Positions 35,716-45,185 of a DNA stretch of 64,000 bases are shown one piece after another; the stretch's first letter is position 1; every line of letters starts with the position of its first letter. The position numbers and the translations under genes were made by a program. Origin of the DNA: Synechococcus sp. WH 7803 (GTDB lineage: Bacteria > Cyanobacteriota > Cyanobacteriia > PCC-6307 > Cyanobiaceae); assembly GCA_000063505.1 (NCBI GenBank), contig CT971583.1, positions 1,767,918 to 1,831,917 on the forward strand, read 5' to 3'. The notes beneath the pieces were generated by a model. It worked only from the letters and a program-made list of their open reading frames with translations, did not search any database and was not told the DNA's origin.

Positions 35716-38700
35716 TCAGGGGGCAGACGCCGTTGTCGCCACTCCCCAGCCTCCGCCACCAGGGGTCGCAATCAACAGACGATCCCCTGGCTGCACCTCC
35801 AGTTGGGCGCATCCCTGAAGCGGTTCGCAGGAACCAGTCGCGCGGGTGAGACGCGCAGCCCCGGGCGCGCCATCCTCGCCACCCTCAAGACCAAAGGGTG
35901 CCACCAATCTTGAACCCGACAGCAGCGCCGCTGTCATCGGTTCCAGGAATCGAAACTCCCGCACCAGGCCATCGCCCCCGGGCCAACGGCCGGCACCACC
36001 ACTGCCAGGGCGGAATCCGAAGCGCTCCAGCCTCACGGGAAAGCGTTGTTCGAGGATTTCAGGATCCGTGAGCCTTGAGTTGGTCATGTGGGTCTGCACA
36101 CCACAGGACCCAGGGAAGCCCGGACCCGCGCCGCCGCCCCCTGCGATCGTTTCGTAGTACTGCCGCCGCCCATCACCAAAGGTGAGGTTGTTCATCGTGC
36201 CCTGAGCCGCCGCCATGGCACCCACCGCGGCAAACAGAAGGTTGCAGAGCGCCTGGGAGGTTTCCACATTCCCCGCCACCACCGCAGCAGGCGGTCGGGG
36301 ATTGAGCAGACACCCCTCCGGCACCACCAGGGTCAAGGGCTGAAAACAACCGGCATTGAGGGGGATCGGCTCCTCGACCAGGCAGCGCAGCACATACAGC
36401 ACGGCGGCCTTGGTGACTGCCAGCGGAGCATGGAAATTGTGATCGCCTTGCAGAGAGCTGCCGCTGAAATCGAGCACCGCTTCACGACGGTGCCGTTGCA
36501 CCCGCAACGCCAGCCGCAGCCAGGCCCCGTTATCCAGCTGCACCTCGCAGTGCCGCTCTTGCAAACGATCGATCAGGCGGCGAACGGTGCTCGCGGCGTG
36601 GTCTTGCACATGCTGGAGATAGCGACCCACGCGCGCTCGCCCCTCAACTTGAAGCAGCGTTTGGAACAGCTGCAGTCCGAGGTGGTTCGCCGCCACCTGA
36701 GCTTGCAAATCAGCCCAGAGCAAATCCGGAGCCCTGAGGGGGAAGGGCTGCTGGCGCACCAGCTCAGCCCAGCCGTCTTGATTCAGAACGCCCTGTTGCA
36801 CCAGCCACCAGTTGCGCACCAGCAACCCTTCCTCGCTGATCCGCCTGCTGAAGGGGGGCATCGACCCCGGGGTCAGTCCCCCCACATCCGCGTGGTGCCC
36901 GCGGCAGGCCACGAACGCAAACGGTGCATCCAACCGATCGCTGAACACCGGCGTGATGGCGGTGATATCTGGCAGGTGGGTGCCGCCGTGGAAGGGGTCG
37001 TTGCTGATGATCGTGTCGCCGTCCCGTAACGCAGGACGGTCGCCCCGACGCACCTGCAGCAGCAGATCGGCCACCGCATCACCCATGGAGCCCAGATGCA
37101 CGGGGATATGGGGAGCATTGGCCACCAGGGCACCCTCTCCATCGAAGAGGGCGCAGGAAAAATCAAGCCGTTCGCGGATGTTCACCGAGCGACTGGTCTG
37201 ACGCAGCCGCTCTCCCATCCGTTCAGCGATCTGCATGAACCGGTGATGGAACAGGCTCAGATCCACAGGATCGGGGCTCTGCGGGGGGCAAGGTTCGCGA
37301 CTCGCAGCGGCAGGCATCGCCGCACCCCCAGGTCGCGCCCCATCCATCTCCAGCGACAGACTCCCGTTCGGCAGTCTCCGGGCTGACCAACCAGGCTCCA
37401 ACACGGTTCCAGCGGTGGGATCGAGGATCAAGGCCGGGCCCTCCAAGCGCTGATTCACGGAAAGCTGCAGCCGTTGCACCACCGGAACGGCACACCATCC
37501 GCTCTGCGGCCAATGCACCATCGCTGCATCAGGAACGCTGGCGAGAGTTCCGGCAGGCCCTACGCATTCGTCCTGGCCCTGCGCCGAGAGCTCCGCCGCA
37601 GCCAGCACCTCCACGTCGATCCGCTCCACCACCAACCGGGTGTCGGGAGCTGGGGCATAGCCGAAGCGCTGCTGGTGCGCCTGGGCAAAGGCTGCCCGCA
37701 GATTCTCCAGGGAAGGCTGTTGCGGAGGAGGCTCAAGAGCGATGAGCAGTCCCTGTTCCGCGGCCCCATCCCGCAGTTCCAGGTGGACCCGCTGCTCCCC
37801 CACCGCCACGGAACGACCGCACACCTGCTCCAGGGCAGCGTGGGCCAAGGCCAGCTGTTCGGCGACCAGGGCTGGCAAGCGGGTCAGGCAGGCGCCATCG
37901 AGGGGCTCGCGCACCGCCGCCTGCCGCAGCTGCCGCGGACGGGCCTGAGCAATCCCATAGGCCGAGAGCACCCCGGCCAGGGGATGCAACAACACCTGGC
38001 GCAGCCCGAGGGCAGTGGCCACGCGACAGGCCAACTGGCCGGCCGCACCGCCATAGGCGACCAGGACGCCCCCACGTATGTCATGACCGCGGAACAGAGA
38101 GACCTGACGGATGGCTGCTGCCATGGCCTCAACCGCGAGGTCGAGGGCCCCTTCCGCCAAAACCTCCGGTGTGCGCTGCAGCGATTCAGCCAGAACAGCG
38201 AACTTGTTCTGCGTGATCGCCAGGTTCGGATGGGCATCACGATTCGGACCAAACACCGCCGGGAAAGCCTGAGACTGCAGCCGGCCCAGCAGCAGATGGG
38301 CATCGGTGATGGTGAGGGGTCCACCCCTGCCGTAACAGGCTGGTCCTGGATCGGCTCCTGCCGAGCGGGGCCCCACCAGCACCCGTCCGCCATCGTCATG
38401 AATGATCGAGCCTCCCCCGGCAGCCACCGTGTGAATCGGCAATCGCGATGCCGTGAGCAGCAAACCGGCGATCTCTGTTTCGGGGCTGCGGTCCCAGTCG
38501 CGATCGGCCGCCCCTGCCGGTAGGCAGAACACATCGGTGCTCGTGCCTCCCATATCCACGCCCACCAGGGGGAGATGCCCCACACCGGCCTGTTGGGCCG
38601 CAGCCACGGCACCGACCATGCCCCCCGCCGGCCCAGACAGAATGGTGTCCTTGGCCAGCAGAGACCTTGGGGCCTGCAGGCCTCCACTGGAGGTCATCAC

Positions 38701-39405
38701 CCGCAGCAGGGGGCGTCCCTGCAGCGCAGCCTGTACCTGGTTGAGGTAGGTCTGCAAAACCGGCCGCACAGCCGCCTCCACCAGGGTGGTTTGGCCCCTG
38801 GGAACCAGTCGGGGCAGAGGGCTCACCTGGTGGGAGCCAATCACCGTCTCAAAGCCAGCGGCGAGCACCGCCTCCGCCAGGGCCCGTTCATGGGCTGGCG
38901 TCCGCCAGGCATGCATCAAGGCGATGGCACAACTGCGCAGACCCGCGGCGCGATGGGCCTGCAACCGGCTGATCAGAGCGGCATCGATCACCAGCGGCTC
39001 CAGCTCGCGCCCCGCCGCATCCAAACGTCCCGAGACCTCCTCAACTGCCGCGATCAGGGAAGGTGACGGGGGAATCTCCAACGCGAAGAGGTCCCGCCGG
39101 TGCTGATCACCGATGCGCAGCAGGTCGGCCAGGCCCTTGTTCGTGAGCAACAGCACGGGCTCCCCCTTGCCCTCCAGCAGGGCATTGGTGGCCACGGTGG
39201 TTCCCAGACGCAGCTCCTCGATGCCTGATGGGGAACCGAGGCCTTCCGTCGCCATGAGCGCCTGGATCGCATCCACCGCCGGATCGCCCTTCAGGCCGGG
39301 CTGCACCGACAGCACCTTGCGCACGATCAGCCCTCCGTCAGGCCGGCGTGCGACCACATCGGTGAAGGTGCCGCCGCGATCAATCGAGAACTGCCAGCGC
39401 GTCAC
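35716..39405 (-). CDS. 5-oxoprolinase/hydantoinase, fused HyuA-HyuB
   Basis: A 1229-residue protein in which the two subunits of ATP-dependent N-methylhydantoinase or 5-oxoprolinase are joined. Residues ~1-680 are HyuA-like ('FSIDRGGTFTDVVARRPDG', 'VGVDMGGTSTDVFCLP', 'YGGAAGQLACRVA'); ~735-1220 are HyuB-like ('DTIISNDPFHGGTHLPDI', 'FAFVACRGHHADVGG', 'ETIAGGGGAGPGFPG'). The eukaryotic-type fusion opens 5-oxoproline (pyroglutamate) to glutamate with ATP. The GTG start overlaps the nagB stop as GTGA, so the genes are coupled. The substrate may be another hydantoin or lactam. Confidence 0.93.
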   Translation of the reverse strand: MTRWQFSIDRGGTFTDVVARRPDGGLIVRKVLSVQPGLKGDPAVDAIQALMATEGLGSPSGIEELRLGTTVATNALLEGKGEPVLLLTNKGLADLLRIGDQHRRDLFALEIPPSPSLIAAVEEVSGRLDAAGRELEPLVIDAALISRLQAHRAAGLRSCAIALMHAWRTPAHERALAEAVLAAGFETVIGSHQVSPLPRLVPRGQTTLVEAAVRPVLQTYLNQVQAALQGRPLLRVMTSSGGLQAPRSLLAKDTILSGPAGGMVGAVAAAQQAGVGHLPLVGVDMGGTSTDVFCLPAGAADRDWDRSPETEIAGLLLTASRLPIHTVAAGGGSIIHDDGGRVLVGPRSAGADPGPACYGRGGPLTITDAHLLLGRLQSQAFPAVFGPNRDAHPNLAITQNKFAVLAESLQRTPEVLAEGALDLAVEAMAAAIRQVSLFRGHDIRGGVLVAYGGAAGQLACRVATALGLRQVLLHPLAGVLSAYGIAQARPRQLRQAAVREPLDGACLTRLPALVAEQLALAHAALEQVCGRSVAVGEQRVHLELRDGAAEQGLLIALEPPPQQPSLENLRAAFAQAHQQRFGYAPAPDTRLVVERIDVEVLAAAELSAQGQDECVGPAGTLASVPDAAMVHWPQSGWCAVPVVQRLQLSVNQRLEGPALILDPTAGTVLEPGWSARRLPNGSLSLEMDGARPGGAAMPAAASREPCPPQSPDPVDLSLFHHRFMQIAERMGERLRQTSRSVNIRERLDFSCALFDGEGALVANAPHIPVHLGSMGDAVADLLLQVRRGDRPALRDGDTIISNDPFHGGTHLPDITAITPVFSDRLDAPFAFVACRGHHADVGGLTPGSMPPFSRRISEEGLLVRNWWLVQQGVLNQDGWAELVRQQPFPLRAPDLLWADLQAQVAANHLGLQLFQTLLQVEGRARVGRYLQHVQDHAASTVRRLIDRLQERHCEVQLDNGAWLRLALRVQRHRREAVLDFSGSSLQGDHNFHAPLAVTKAAVLYVLRCLVEEPIPLNAGCFQPLTLVVPEGCLLNPRPPAAVVAGNVETSQALCNLLFAAVGAMAAAQGTMNNLTFGDGRRQYYETIAGGGGAGPGFPGSCGVQTHMTNSRLTDPEILEQRFPVRLERFGFRPGSGGAGRWPGGDGLVREFRFLEPMTAALLSGSRLVAPFGLEGGEDGAPGAARLTRATGSCEPLQGCAQLEVQPGDRLLIATPGGGGWGVATTASAP

Positions 39406-40211
39406 GGTGCCGAAAGACGGGCATAGGCGGCATCATCCACCCACACGTGCACCTGGGGATGCCGCTGCAGCCAGCTGGCGGGAACCAGGTCAGTGCTGGG
39501 CTCCAACAAGGCCGCGCGCAGAATCTCCGCCTTGGCGCTGCCGGTCACGATCAGGTGAATCACCTCGGCACTGAGAATCTCCTGCAACCCGAGCGTGATC
39601 GCCTGCTTGGGCACAGCCTCGGAGTCACCGCCGAAGGCGTCAGCGTTCTGAATCCGTGTCGCTGCCTGCAACGTCACCACGCGGCACGGGCTGTCGACCC
39701 CTGAGGGCGGTTCGTTGAAGCCCACATGGCCATTGCTGCCCAGGCCAAGAAGCTGGAGGCCGAGTCCCCCGGCCTGCTGCACAGCCGTGCTGTAGCGACG
39801 CGCCTCCAAACCTGGATCGCTGGCCTTGCCGTCAGGAAGTCTGACCCGGTCGGTCGGTAGATCCAGGGGACCCGCCAGGTGGGTCTGCATGTAAGCCGCA
39901 AAGCTGCGCGGATCCCCGACCGGCAGCCCCACGTATTCATCGAGGTTGAAACTGCACCAGTGCTCCCGTAGCCACTGCAGATCGAGCGCAGGCCAGCGCT
40001 TCAGCCGCGCACAGAGCGCCGCATAGAGAGGCTCCATGGTGCGGCCGGTGGCCAGGCCAAGAGGACGGAAGTGTTGCTGCTGAACACCCGTCTGCAGGGA
40101 CGCATCCAGCACATCCACCACCGCATCCATCAGCGCAACGGGATCAGGGCGGCGCTGAACCGAGATGGACGGGGGAAGCTTCGACACAGATCGGGCAGGG
40201 ATCAACCCCAC
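39402..40211 (-). CDS. nagB: Glucosamine-6-phosphate deaminase family protein
   Basis: A 269-residue NagB/RpiA-fold sugar-phosphate isomerase. 'GLATGRTMEPLY' binds phosphate, 'CSFNLDEYVGLPVGDPRSF' holds the catalytic Asp and the NagB-specific N-x-DEY text, and 'LLGLGSNGHVGFNEPPSG' is the family signature. Identity with 6-phosphogluconolactonases is lower at these points. The GTG start at 40211 overlaps the SpoIID-like gene end by 10 bases. It would convert glucosamine-6-phosphate to fructose-6-phosphate, perhaps recycling amino sugars from wall or lipid A turnover. Confidence 0.88.
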   Translation of the reverse strand: MGLIPARSVSKLPPSISVQRRPDPVALMDAVVDVLDASLQTGVQQQHFRPLGLATGRTMEPLYAALCARLKRWPALDLQWLREHWCSFNLDEYVGLPVGDPRSFAAYMQTHLAGPLDLPTDRVRLPDGKASDPGLEARRYSTAVQQAGGLGLQLLGLGSNGHVGFNEPPSGVDSPCRVVTLQAATRIQNADAFGGDSEAVPKQAITLGLQEILSAEVIHLIVTGSAKAEILRAALLEPSTDLVPASWLQRHPQVHVWVDDAAYARLSAP

Positions 40212-41614
40212 CAGGCTGGCTCCGGTCCTGGGCTGAATGCCAGCGCTGGATCATCGCTCGGCCGGTAGGGACGAATCTGCACCCCTCGGTAGTAGTGAAG
40301 AAGAATCTGGCGAAAATCAGCCCCTTGCTCAGCAAGACCGTGGGCTCCCCATTGGCTCATACCCACACCGTGCCCATACCCCTGGCCTTGTGCTTCGAGC
40401 ACAAGGCTGTTTGAACGATCAAGGCTGTTCGGGCGGTCGTGGCTGTTCGGGCGGTCGTGGTTGCTGAAAGTGAGAGGCATCTGCAGCGGTGGTGGCGGTG
40501 GCGGTGGTGGCGCAAGCCCCGGATCCGCAGCTTCAGTGGAGCCACTGGCCGAATCGCTCCAAAGGCCGATCAGAGCCGGCCGCGCGCGGGCTGGTTCGGA
40601 ATCCAACGGACGTGCTGGAGAGAGCTCCCTGTCGCCATCGCTCACCATGGCGAAACGCACCATCGTGCTTTTGAGGCCAAGCCGCTGACGCAGCTCACGC
40701 CCTGACAGAACCAACGCCCCTCTCGGCCCCTGAATACGAGCCGAGCGCACCCGCCCAGTGGAACTGGTGCTCAGAACACGCACTGTCTCCACTCCGCCGG
40801 TCTCCTTGAAGAGCCGTTGAAGATCGCTGCCATCGAAGCGCTTGTTCCATCGGTGCACAGGGCTGTGGTCGTCGTGATCGCGAACGCTCACCAGATAGGG
40901 CAGTTGTTGGCGCCACACCTCGCCGCTGGGCTCGGTCGCCCCACCCGAGCTGCTGTGGAACACCGCATTGATCAAACGGCCGCCATGCACCAGAACCAGG
41001 GATCGGGTGGTATCGACGGCCTCCCGAGTGCGTGGGGTCTCCGATTCGACGCCCTTGTACACCTGGCTGGCAACGGTGGCTTTCACATCGAAGTCGCCCT
41101 TTTTACCCCGCTGCCGGAGGGCGTAGGTGCGTGCGGCAACCGCTTGGGCCTGGAGCGCGGGGAGCGGCCAGCTGGCCGGCATCTCACTGCCCACCACACT
41201 GGGCAGATAGGTCTCGATCCCAAGCCTGTTGATGGCCAGCACGCGACCGCCCCGGGGCAGAAGCAGCACATCCCCGCGGTAGCGCCGCTGGCCGAGCCAG
41301 AGGCCCCTGGGATCATCCGTGGACACGCGCAGGGATGGCGCTTGACCCAAACCATCGAGAAGCAGGGAGCCGCCACGGAGGCTGACCGACAACCGCTGCA
41401 GAGAGCGCTCCTGTCCTCCGAGGCCGCGCACCCGCAGCGGCAGCGCAGCATCGGCCCTGAACTGCAGCGTCTGTGCTTCGGCAATAAGAACCCGCATCAT
41501 CGGCTCCTGGGCGGTCACCGCAACCCGCGGCTCACCCGCAAGGGCAGCGACGGCAAGGGGCGCCAGCGCGACAGCCCTGAGCACTGGCCGCAGGTTGGAG
41601 ACGAACGGGGACAC
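40202..41614 (-). CDS. SpoIID/LytB-domain exported protein
   Basis: A 470-residue protein beginning with a signal-like segment (VLRAVALAPLAVAALAGEP). 'IETYLPSVVGSEMPASWP' with 'LQAQAVAARTYALRQRG' and the C-terminal 'GYGHGVGMSQWGAHGLAEQG' with 'ILLHYYRGV' define the SpoIID/LytB domain, which acts on peptidoglycan glycan strands in B. subtilis. A Pro run (APPPPPPPPLQ) and three 6-residue repeats (HDRPNS, HDRPNS, LDRSNS) interrupt the domain before the last motif. Start GTG 41614 is chosen because the open frame further upstream lies over the rnz promoter and lacks SpoIID features. It may remodel wall at the outer face of the inner membrane. Confidence 0.83.
   Translation of the reverse strand: MSPFVSNLRPVLRAVALAPLAVAALAGEPRVAVTAQEPMMRVLIAEAQTLQFRADAALPLRVRGLGGQERSLQRLSVSLRGGSLLLDGLGQAPSLRVSTDDPRGLWLGQRRYRGDVLLLPRGGRVLAINRLGIETYLPSVVGSEMPASWPLPALQAQAVAARTYALRQRGKKGDFDVKATVASQVYKGVESETPRTREAVDTTRSLVLVHGGRLINAVFHSSSGGATEPSGEVWRQQLPYLVSVRDHDDHSPVHRWNKRFDGSDLQRLFKETGGVETVRVLSTSSTGRVRSARIQGPRGALVLSGRELRQRLGLKSTMVRFAMVSDGDRELSPARPLDSEPARARPALIGLWSDSASGSTEAADPGLAPPPPPPPPLQMPLTFSNHDRPNSHDRPNSLDRSNSLVLEAQGQGYGHGVGMSQWGAHGLAEQGADFRQILLHYYRGVQIRPYRPSDDPALAFSPGPEPAWWG
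40405..40458. repeat. Three 18-bp tandem repeats inside the SpoIID-like gene
   Basis: Two copies of an 18-base unit (423-440 and 441-458 within 40 kb, GGCTGTTCGGGCGGTCGT) are identical; a third, at 40405-40422, is degenerate. They keep frame and encode the hexapeptides HDRPNS, HDRPNS and LDRSNS next to a Pro run. The unit number may vary between strains. Confidence 0.85.
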
Positions 41615-41702
41615 TCCAGGCACCGATGGGCGCCCAGTGTGCCCCTCCTGTTGCCGGAGAGCCAGGCCTCCGTGGCAGATTGGCCGTTGAGCCCGCTCCG
41701 CC

Positions 41703-42674
41703 GTGCAGGTCACCTTTCTCGGCACCAGTTCCGGAGTTCCGACCCGCGCCCGCAACGTGTCAGCCGTGGCGCTGCGTCTGCCGCAACGGTCGGAGCTTTG
41801 GCTGTTTGACTGCGGAGAAGGCACGCAGCACCAATTCCTGCGCAGCGATCTGCGCCTTTCCCAACTGCGCCGCGTGTTCATCACGCACATGCACGGCGAT
41901 CACGTGTTCGGGCTGCCAGGGCTCCTGGCCAGCCTGGGGCTGAGCGGCAGCAGTGCCGGGGTGGATCTCTACGGACCGGATCCCCTCGATGCCTACCTGC
42001 ACGGCGTTCTGCGCACCAGCTCCACCCGCATTGGCTATCCGCTGGCCGTACATCCGGTGCGTGGAGCTGCCGAATCAGGACGGATTGTCTTCGAGGACGA
42101 CGATCTGCAAGTGCGGGCCACGCCCCTGCATCATCGGGTGCCCGCCTATGCCTACCGGGTGGATCAGAAGCCCCGGGCCGGTCGATTCGACGTGGCCAAA
42201 GCCAGGGATCTGAACATCCCACCCGGGCCTGTTTATGCCGCTTTGAAGCGCGGTGAGACCGTCACTCTTGATGATGGCCGCCGCATTGACGGCCACGCGT
42301 TGTGCGGCCCCCCGCGGCGTGGAGCCAGCGTGGTGTACTGCACCGACACCGTGTTTTGCGAAGCCGCCGTGGAACTCGCGCGCGGAGCGGACCTTCTGAT
42401 TCACGAATCCACCTTTTCCCATGCCGAAGCGGAGATGGCATTCCAACGCCAGCACTCCACCAGCACCATGGCGGCACAAACGGCGGCGGAGGCGGGTGTG
42501 AGCCAACTGGTGCTGACCCACCTCAGTCCCCGCTATGCCCCGGGGAATGCTGTCACTGCAAACGATCTGCTCGCTGAAGCCCAGGCGATTTTTCCCGCCA
42601 CGGTGCTCGCCAAAGACTTCCTTTCCATCGACGTCACCCCGCAGACGGATCCATCGTGCTGCAACAGTTCGTGA
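41703..42674 (+). CDS. rnz: Ribonuclease Z
   Basis: RNase Z trims 3' trailers from tRNA precursors. The 323-residue metallo-beta-lactamase protein has '[19 protein letters not shown]' at the start, the metal motif '[20 protein letters not shown]' (HxHxDH), '[11 protein letters not shown]' and the C-terminal 'HLSPRY' ligand. It starts at GTG 41703, divergent from the SpoIID-like gene. It matters here because this genome's tRNA-Val lacks an encoded CCA. Confidence 0.95.
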   Translation: MQVTFLGTSSGVPTRARNVSAVALRLPQRSELWLFDCGEGTQHQFLRSDLRLSQLRRVFITHMHGDHVFGLPGLLASLGLSGSSAGVDLYGPDPLDAYLHGVLRTSSTRIGYPLAVHPVRGAAESGRIVFEDDDLQVRATPLHHRVPAYAYRVDQKPRAGRFDVAKARDLNIPPGPVYAALKRGETVTLDDGRRIDGHALCGPPRRGASVVYCTDTVFCEAAVELARGADLLIHESTFSHAEAEMAFQRQHSTSTMAAQTAAEAGVSQLVLTHLSPRYAPGNAVTANDLLAEAQAIFPATVLAKDFLSIDVTPQTDPSCCNSS

Positions 42675-42760
42675 TCGCCTGAGCGCGATCGGCCACAGGG
42701 GGATCCCACCCCGTGATACAAGAGCGTTGTGTGCTGTCTCCATCAGTCTCCGGCATTTTT

Positions 42761-43273
42761 ATGGCCTCTTTCCTCCCAAACGTGCGTCGCTCCCTGAGCC
42801 GACTGCTGATCGTGCTGTCGGCCTTCGCCGTCCTGGTGATCGGCACCCCTGCCCAGGCTGCCTCTTGGGATGCGGAGACCTTGACGGTTCCCGCCGACGC
42901 CGAAGGCAGTCCCGTCACCTTCTCGGAGCAGCAGGTGAAAGCTGGACGCAAGGTGTTCAACACCAGCTGCGGCACCTGCCATGCCGGTGGCATCACCAAG
43001 ACCAACCACAACGTTGGCCTCGACCCTGAAACCCTGGCCCTGGCCACCCCAGCCCGCGACAACGTGGCAGCGCTGGTGGATTACCTCCAGGACCCCACGT
43101 CTTACGACGGGGAATACAGCATCGCCGACCTTCACCCCAGCATGCGCAGCCGGGACCTTTATCCCGCGATGCGTGACCTCACAGATGAAGATCTGCGCTT
43201 GATGTCGGCTTACATCCTCGTGGCTCCAAAAGTGCTGGGCCAGGAATGGGGCGGCGGCAAGATCTACTTCTGA
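42761..43273 (+). CDS. psbV: Photosystem II cytochrome c550
   Basis: PsbV is an extrinsic lumenal subunit that stabilises the oxygen-evolving cluster. The 170-residue precursor has a signal peptide to ~residue 33 (LIVLSAFAVLVIGTPAQA), the haem-binding 'SCGTCHAGG' (C-x-x-C-H, residues 70-74) and the distal His in 'ADLHPSMRSRDLYPAM'. The end 'EWGGGKIYF' is the conserved C-terminus of PsbV. ATG 42761 is used; the frame is open to 42713. A strong terminator follows. Confidence 0.97.
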   Translation: MASFLPNVRRSLSRLLIVLSAFAVLVIGTPAQAASWDAETLTVPADAEGSPVTFSEQQVKAGRKVFNTSCGTCHAGGITKTNHNVGLDPETLALATPARDNVAALVDYLQDPTSYDGEYSIADLHPSMRSRDLYPAMRDLTDEDLRLMSAYILVAPKVLGQEWGGGKIYF

Positions 43274-43309
43274 TTCATCCAAACGCCTTCGTCTCGAATG
43301 CCCCTTTGA

Positions 43310-43334
43310 AGCCCGCTGCAGAGCGGGCTTTTTT
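43310..43334 (+). terminator. Rho-independent terminator after psbV
   Basis: AGCCCGCT, a GCAG loop and AGCGGGCT form an 8-base perfect stem followed by a T run, 37 bases after the psbV stop. Confidence 0.9.
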
Positions 43335-43359
43335 AATGGCTTGCCAAACCCGGCCTTGC

Positions 43360-43749
43360 TCAAGGCTGTTGATTGGCCGCATCAAAGGAACGGGGATGCC
43401 GGCTGTACCACCACTCCTGAAGCTCAGGAGTGAAACGCATGGAGAACAGCGTCAGCACGGTGGCGGTAGGCCTGGAACCGGGCTGAAGCAGCTCAACCGC
43501 ATAGGAGGGGCAACGACGGGAGGCGAGGTCGGGCACGAAACGACGGCCCACCCGGCGCCAACTCGGCTCCTTGCTGCGCCACACGAGGCGGCAGCAGGGC
43601 CAGGGCAGCTCATCGCGATCGAACAGCCGGCAACAGGGACCGATCACCCTGAAGCTGTACTGGCCCCCAGGACTGGTATGCACCGTGCCATGAGCAAGAA
43701 GCCCATCAACCTCAGGTCGCAGGGGAGTAGCAGCGGTGGCGGAGGACAT
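43360..43749 (-). CDS. Conserved hypothetical protein
   Basis: A 129-residue basic protein from ATG 43749 (MSSATAATPLRPEVDGLLA). It has scattered Cys (GPCCRLFDRDELPWPCCRL), an Arg/Trp-rich middle (VWRSKEPSWRRVGRRF) and a C-terminal 'LFSMRFTPELQEWWYSRHP'. No domain is recognised; the paired Cys could bind metal. An alternative upstream start at 43794 would cross the petF terminator. Codon use resembles the neighbours. It is read away from petF's end and converges on psbV. Confidence 0.62.
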   Translation of the reverse strand: MSSATAATPLRPEVDGLLAHGTVHTSPGGQYSFRVIGPCCRLFDRDELPWPCCRLVWRSKEPSWRRVGRRFVPDLASRRCPSYAVELLQPGSRPTATVLTLFSMRFTPELQEWWYSRHPRSFDAANQQP

Positions 43750-43784
43750 CCTTCGATCGGCCAGACACACACCACCCTGCCAAC

Positions 43785-43808
43785 AAAAAGCCACCCCTGG
43801 GGGTGGCA
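43785..43808 (-). terminator. Rho-independent terminator after petF
   Basis: On the minus strand GCCACCC and GGGTGGC arms form a stem followed by TTTTT (A-run 43785-43789 on the plus strand), 43 bases beyond the petF stop. Confidence 0.88.
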
Positions 43809-43850
43809 GAGCATTCTCCGGTTAGGGAGAGCTGATTGTTGCGGAGGGGC

Positions 43851-44150
43851 TCAATAGAGCTCTTCCTCGGCGTGGGTCTTGATGGTGCAATCAGAGGTGG
43901 GGTAGGCCACGCAGGTGAGCACGAAACCAGCTTCGATCTGGTCGTCGTCCAGGAAGCTCTGATCGGACTGGTCAACGGTGCCAGCGGTGATCTTGCCAGC
44001 ACAGGTGGAGCAGGCGCCGGCGCGGCAGGAGTAGGGCAGGTCGATGCCCTGCTCTTCAGCGGCATCGAGGATGTACTGATCGTCGGGAACCTCGATGGTC
44101 TTGTTGAGACCTTCGCTCTCGCTGACCAGAGTGACCTTGTAAGAAGCCAT
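43851..44150 (-). CDS. petF: [2Fe-2S] ferredoxin, plant type
   Basis: PetF carries electrons from photosystem I to FNR and other acceptors. The 99-residue protein has the cluster Cys at 42, 47, 50 and 80 ('[13 protein letters not shown]' and 'FVLTCVAYP') and the acidic surface typical of photosynthetic ferredoxin; it ends AEEELY, as is usual. ATG 44150 is the conserved start ([14 protein letters not shown]). It has its own terminator and a 141-base upstream region, as expected for a highly expressed single gene. Confidence 0.97.
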   Translation of the reverse strand: MASYKVTLVSESEGLNKTIEVPDDQYILDAAEEQGIDLPYSCRAGACSTCAGKITAGTVDQSDQSFLDDDQIEAGFVLTCVAYPTSDCTIKTHAEEELY

Positions 44151-44291
44151 GGATGGATGAAGTGTGCAGAGACCCGAAGCAATCGGGCTCGCAGGACCGC
44201 ACCCTTCTACATCGGACAGGCGTCCCCCCACACGCTTCCACTGAGCATTAGGGCCAAGGCCAATCAAATCCGATACTTACATAAGCCCAGC

Positions 44292-45185
44292 TTATTGAAC
44301 TTTCCGGCGGATCTCCAGCAGTCCCCAGCGCCCCTGACTGGCGAGAGGCTGCACCGACCAGCCCAGCGCCTCGAGCACGTCGGTCAGGCGCGGAGCTTGC
44401 TCCACCAGGAGCCCACTCAGAAGTCCCCGCCCCTGGGCGCTGAGGATGGATTGAAAGCCTGGCGCCAGGGCTTCGATCACCGGCGCCAGGATGTTGCAGA
44501 GCAGAAGGTCCGACGGCTGAGACGCCAGAAGGGTCTCCAAGGTCTCCAGAGACCCCTGAGCAACGCGCAGCGCTTCAGGGGCCAGACCGTTGAGGGACGC
44601 GTTCTCTGAGGTGGCTCGGACAGCCAGGGAGTCGGTATCCACGGCCATCACCTCGCGGGCCCCGAGACCCAGTGCCGCCAGGCCGAGCACACCGCTCCCG
44701 CATCCGAGATCAGCCACCCGCAACCCCTGGGGCGGCGCGGCTTCGAGAGCCTCCAAACACAGGCGTGTGGTGGGGTGACTCCCGGTCCCGAAGGCACTAC
44801 CGGGATCCATCTTCAGCACCAGACGCTGGGCATGCTCCTCAGGAACACTGAGCCAGGCGGGAAGGATGAGAAGCCCCTTCCCCACAGGATCTGGCTGCCA
44901 GTGCTGCTTCCAGCTGCGGCTCCAATCTTCATCGGCCAACTCATCCCATTGCGGGTCCGCCAGCTGAAGGTCGAAGGTTTCAGCGAGGGGAGCCAGGCTC
45001 GCAATCAGCTCAAGCCGCTGGTCCTGCGGCCATTCATGGGCAGGAAGCCAGGCCAGCAGCGTGCGTTGATCAGGAGCCTCAGGGGCATGCTGAACCGCCA
45101 CCCGATGCAGTCCCATGGCCGTGAGCTTCCAGAGCAGGGATTCCTCCAGCTCTGGCTGCAGCGGCAGGGACAGACGCCACCACAT
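44292..45185 (-). CDS. prmA: Ribosomal protein L11 methyltransferase
   Basis: PrmA trimethylates ribosomal protein L11. The 297-residue protein has an N-terminal substrate domain and a SAM domain with 'DPGSAFGTGSHPTTRLCLEA', 'VADLGCGSGVLGLAALGLG' and 'DLLLCNILAPVIEAL' (NxxxxP-type motif IV). ATG 45185 overlaps the serA stop (TGATG), so the two are cotranscribed. A GTG one codon upstream is possible. Confidence 0.94.
   Translation of the reverse strand: MWWRLSLPLQPELEESLLWKLTAMGLHRVAVQHAPEAPDQRTLLAWLPAHEWPQDQRLELIASLAPLAETFDLQLADPQWDELADEDWSRSWKQHWQPDPVGKGLLILPAWLSVPEEHAQRLVLKMDPGSAFGTGSHPTTRLCLEALEAAPPQGLRVADLGCGSGVLGLAALGLGAREVMAVDTDSLAVRATSENASLNGLAPEALRVAQGSLETLETLLASQPSDLLLCNILAPVIEALAPGFQSILSAQGRGLLSGLLVEQAPRLTDVLEALGWSVQPLASQGRWGLLEIRRKVQ

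Noticed and set aside
40486-40520. GGTGGC-type short repeats as a possible CRISPR or microsatellite locus
   Set aside because: They encode the Pro run of the SpoIID-like protein; spacing and length do not fit CRISPR repeats.
44281-44295. ATAAGC-CCA-GCTTAT inverted repeat at the prmA end
   Set aside because: The stem is only six bases and A/T-rich, with no T run in either direction; it is too weak to call a terminator.
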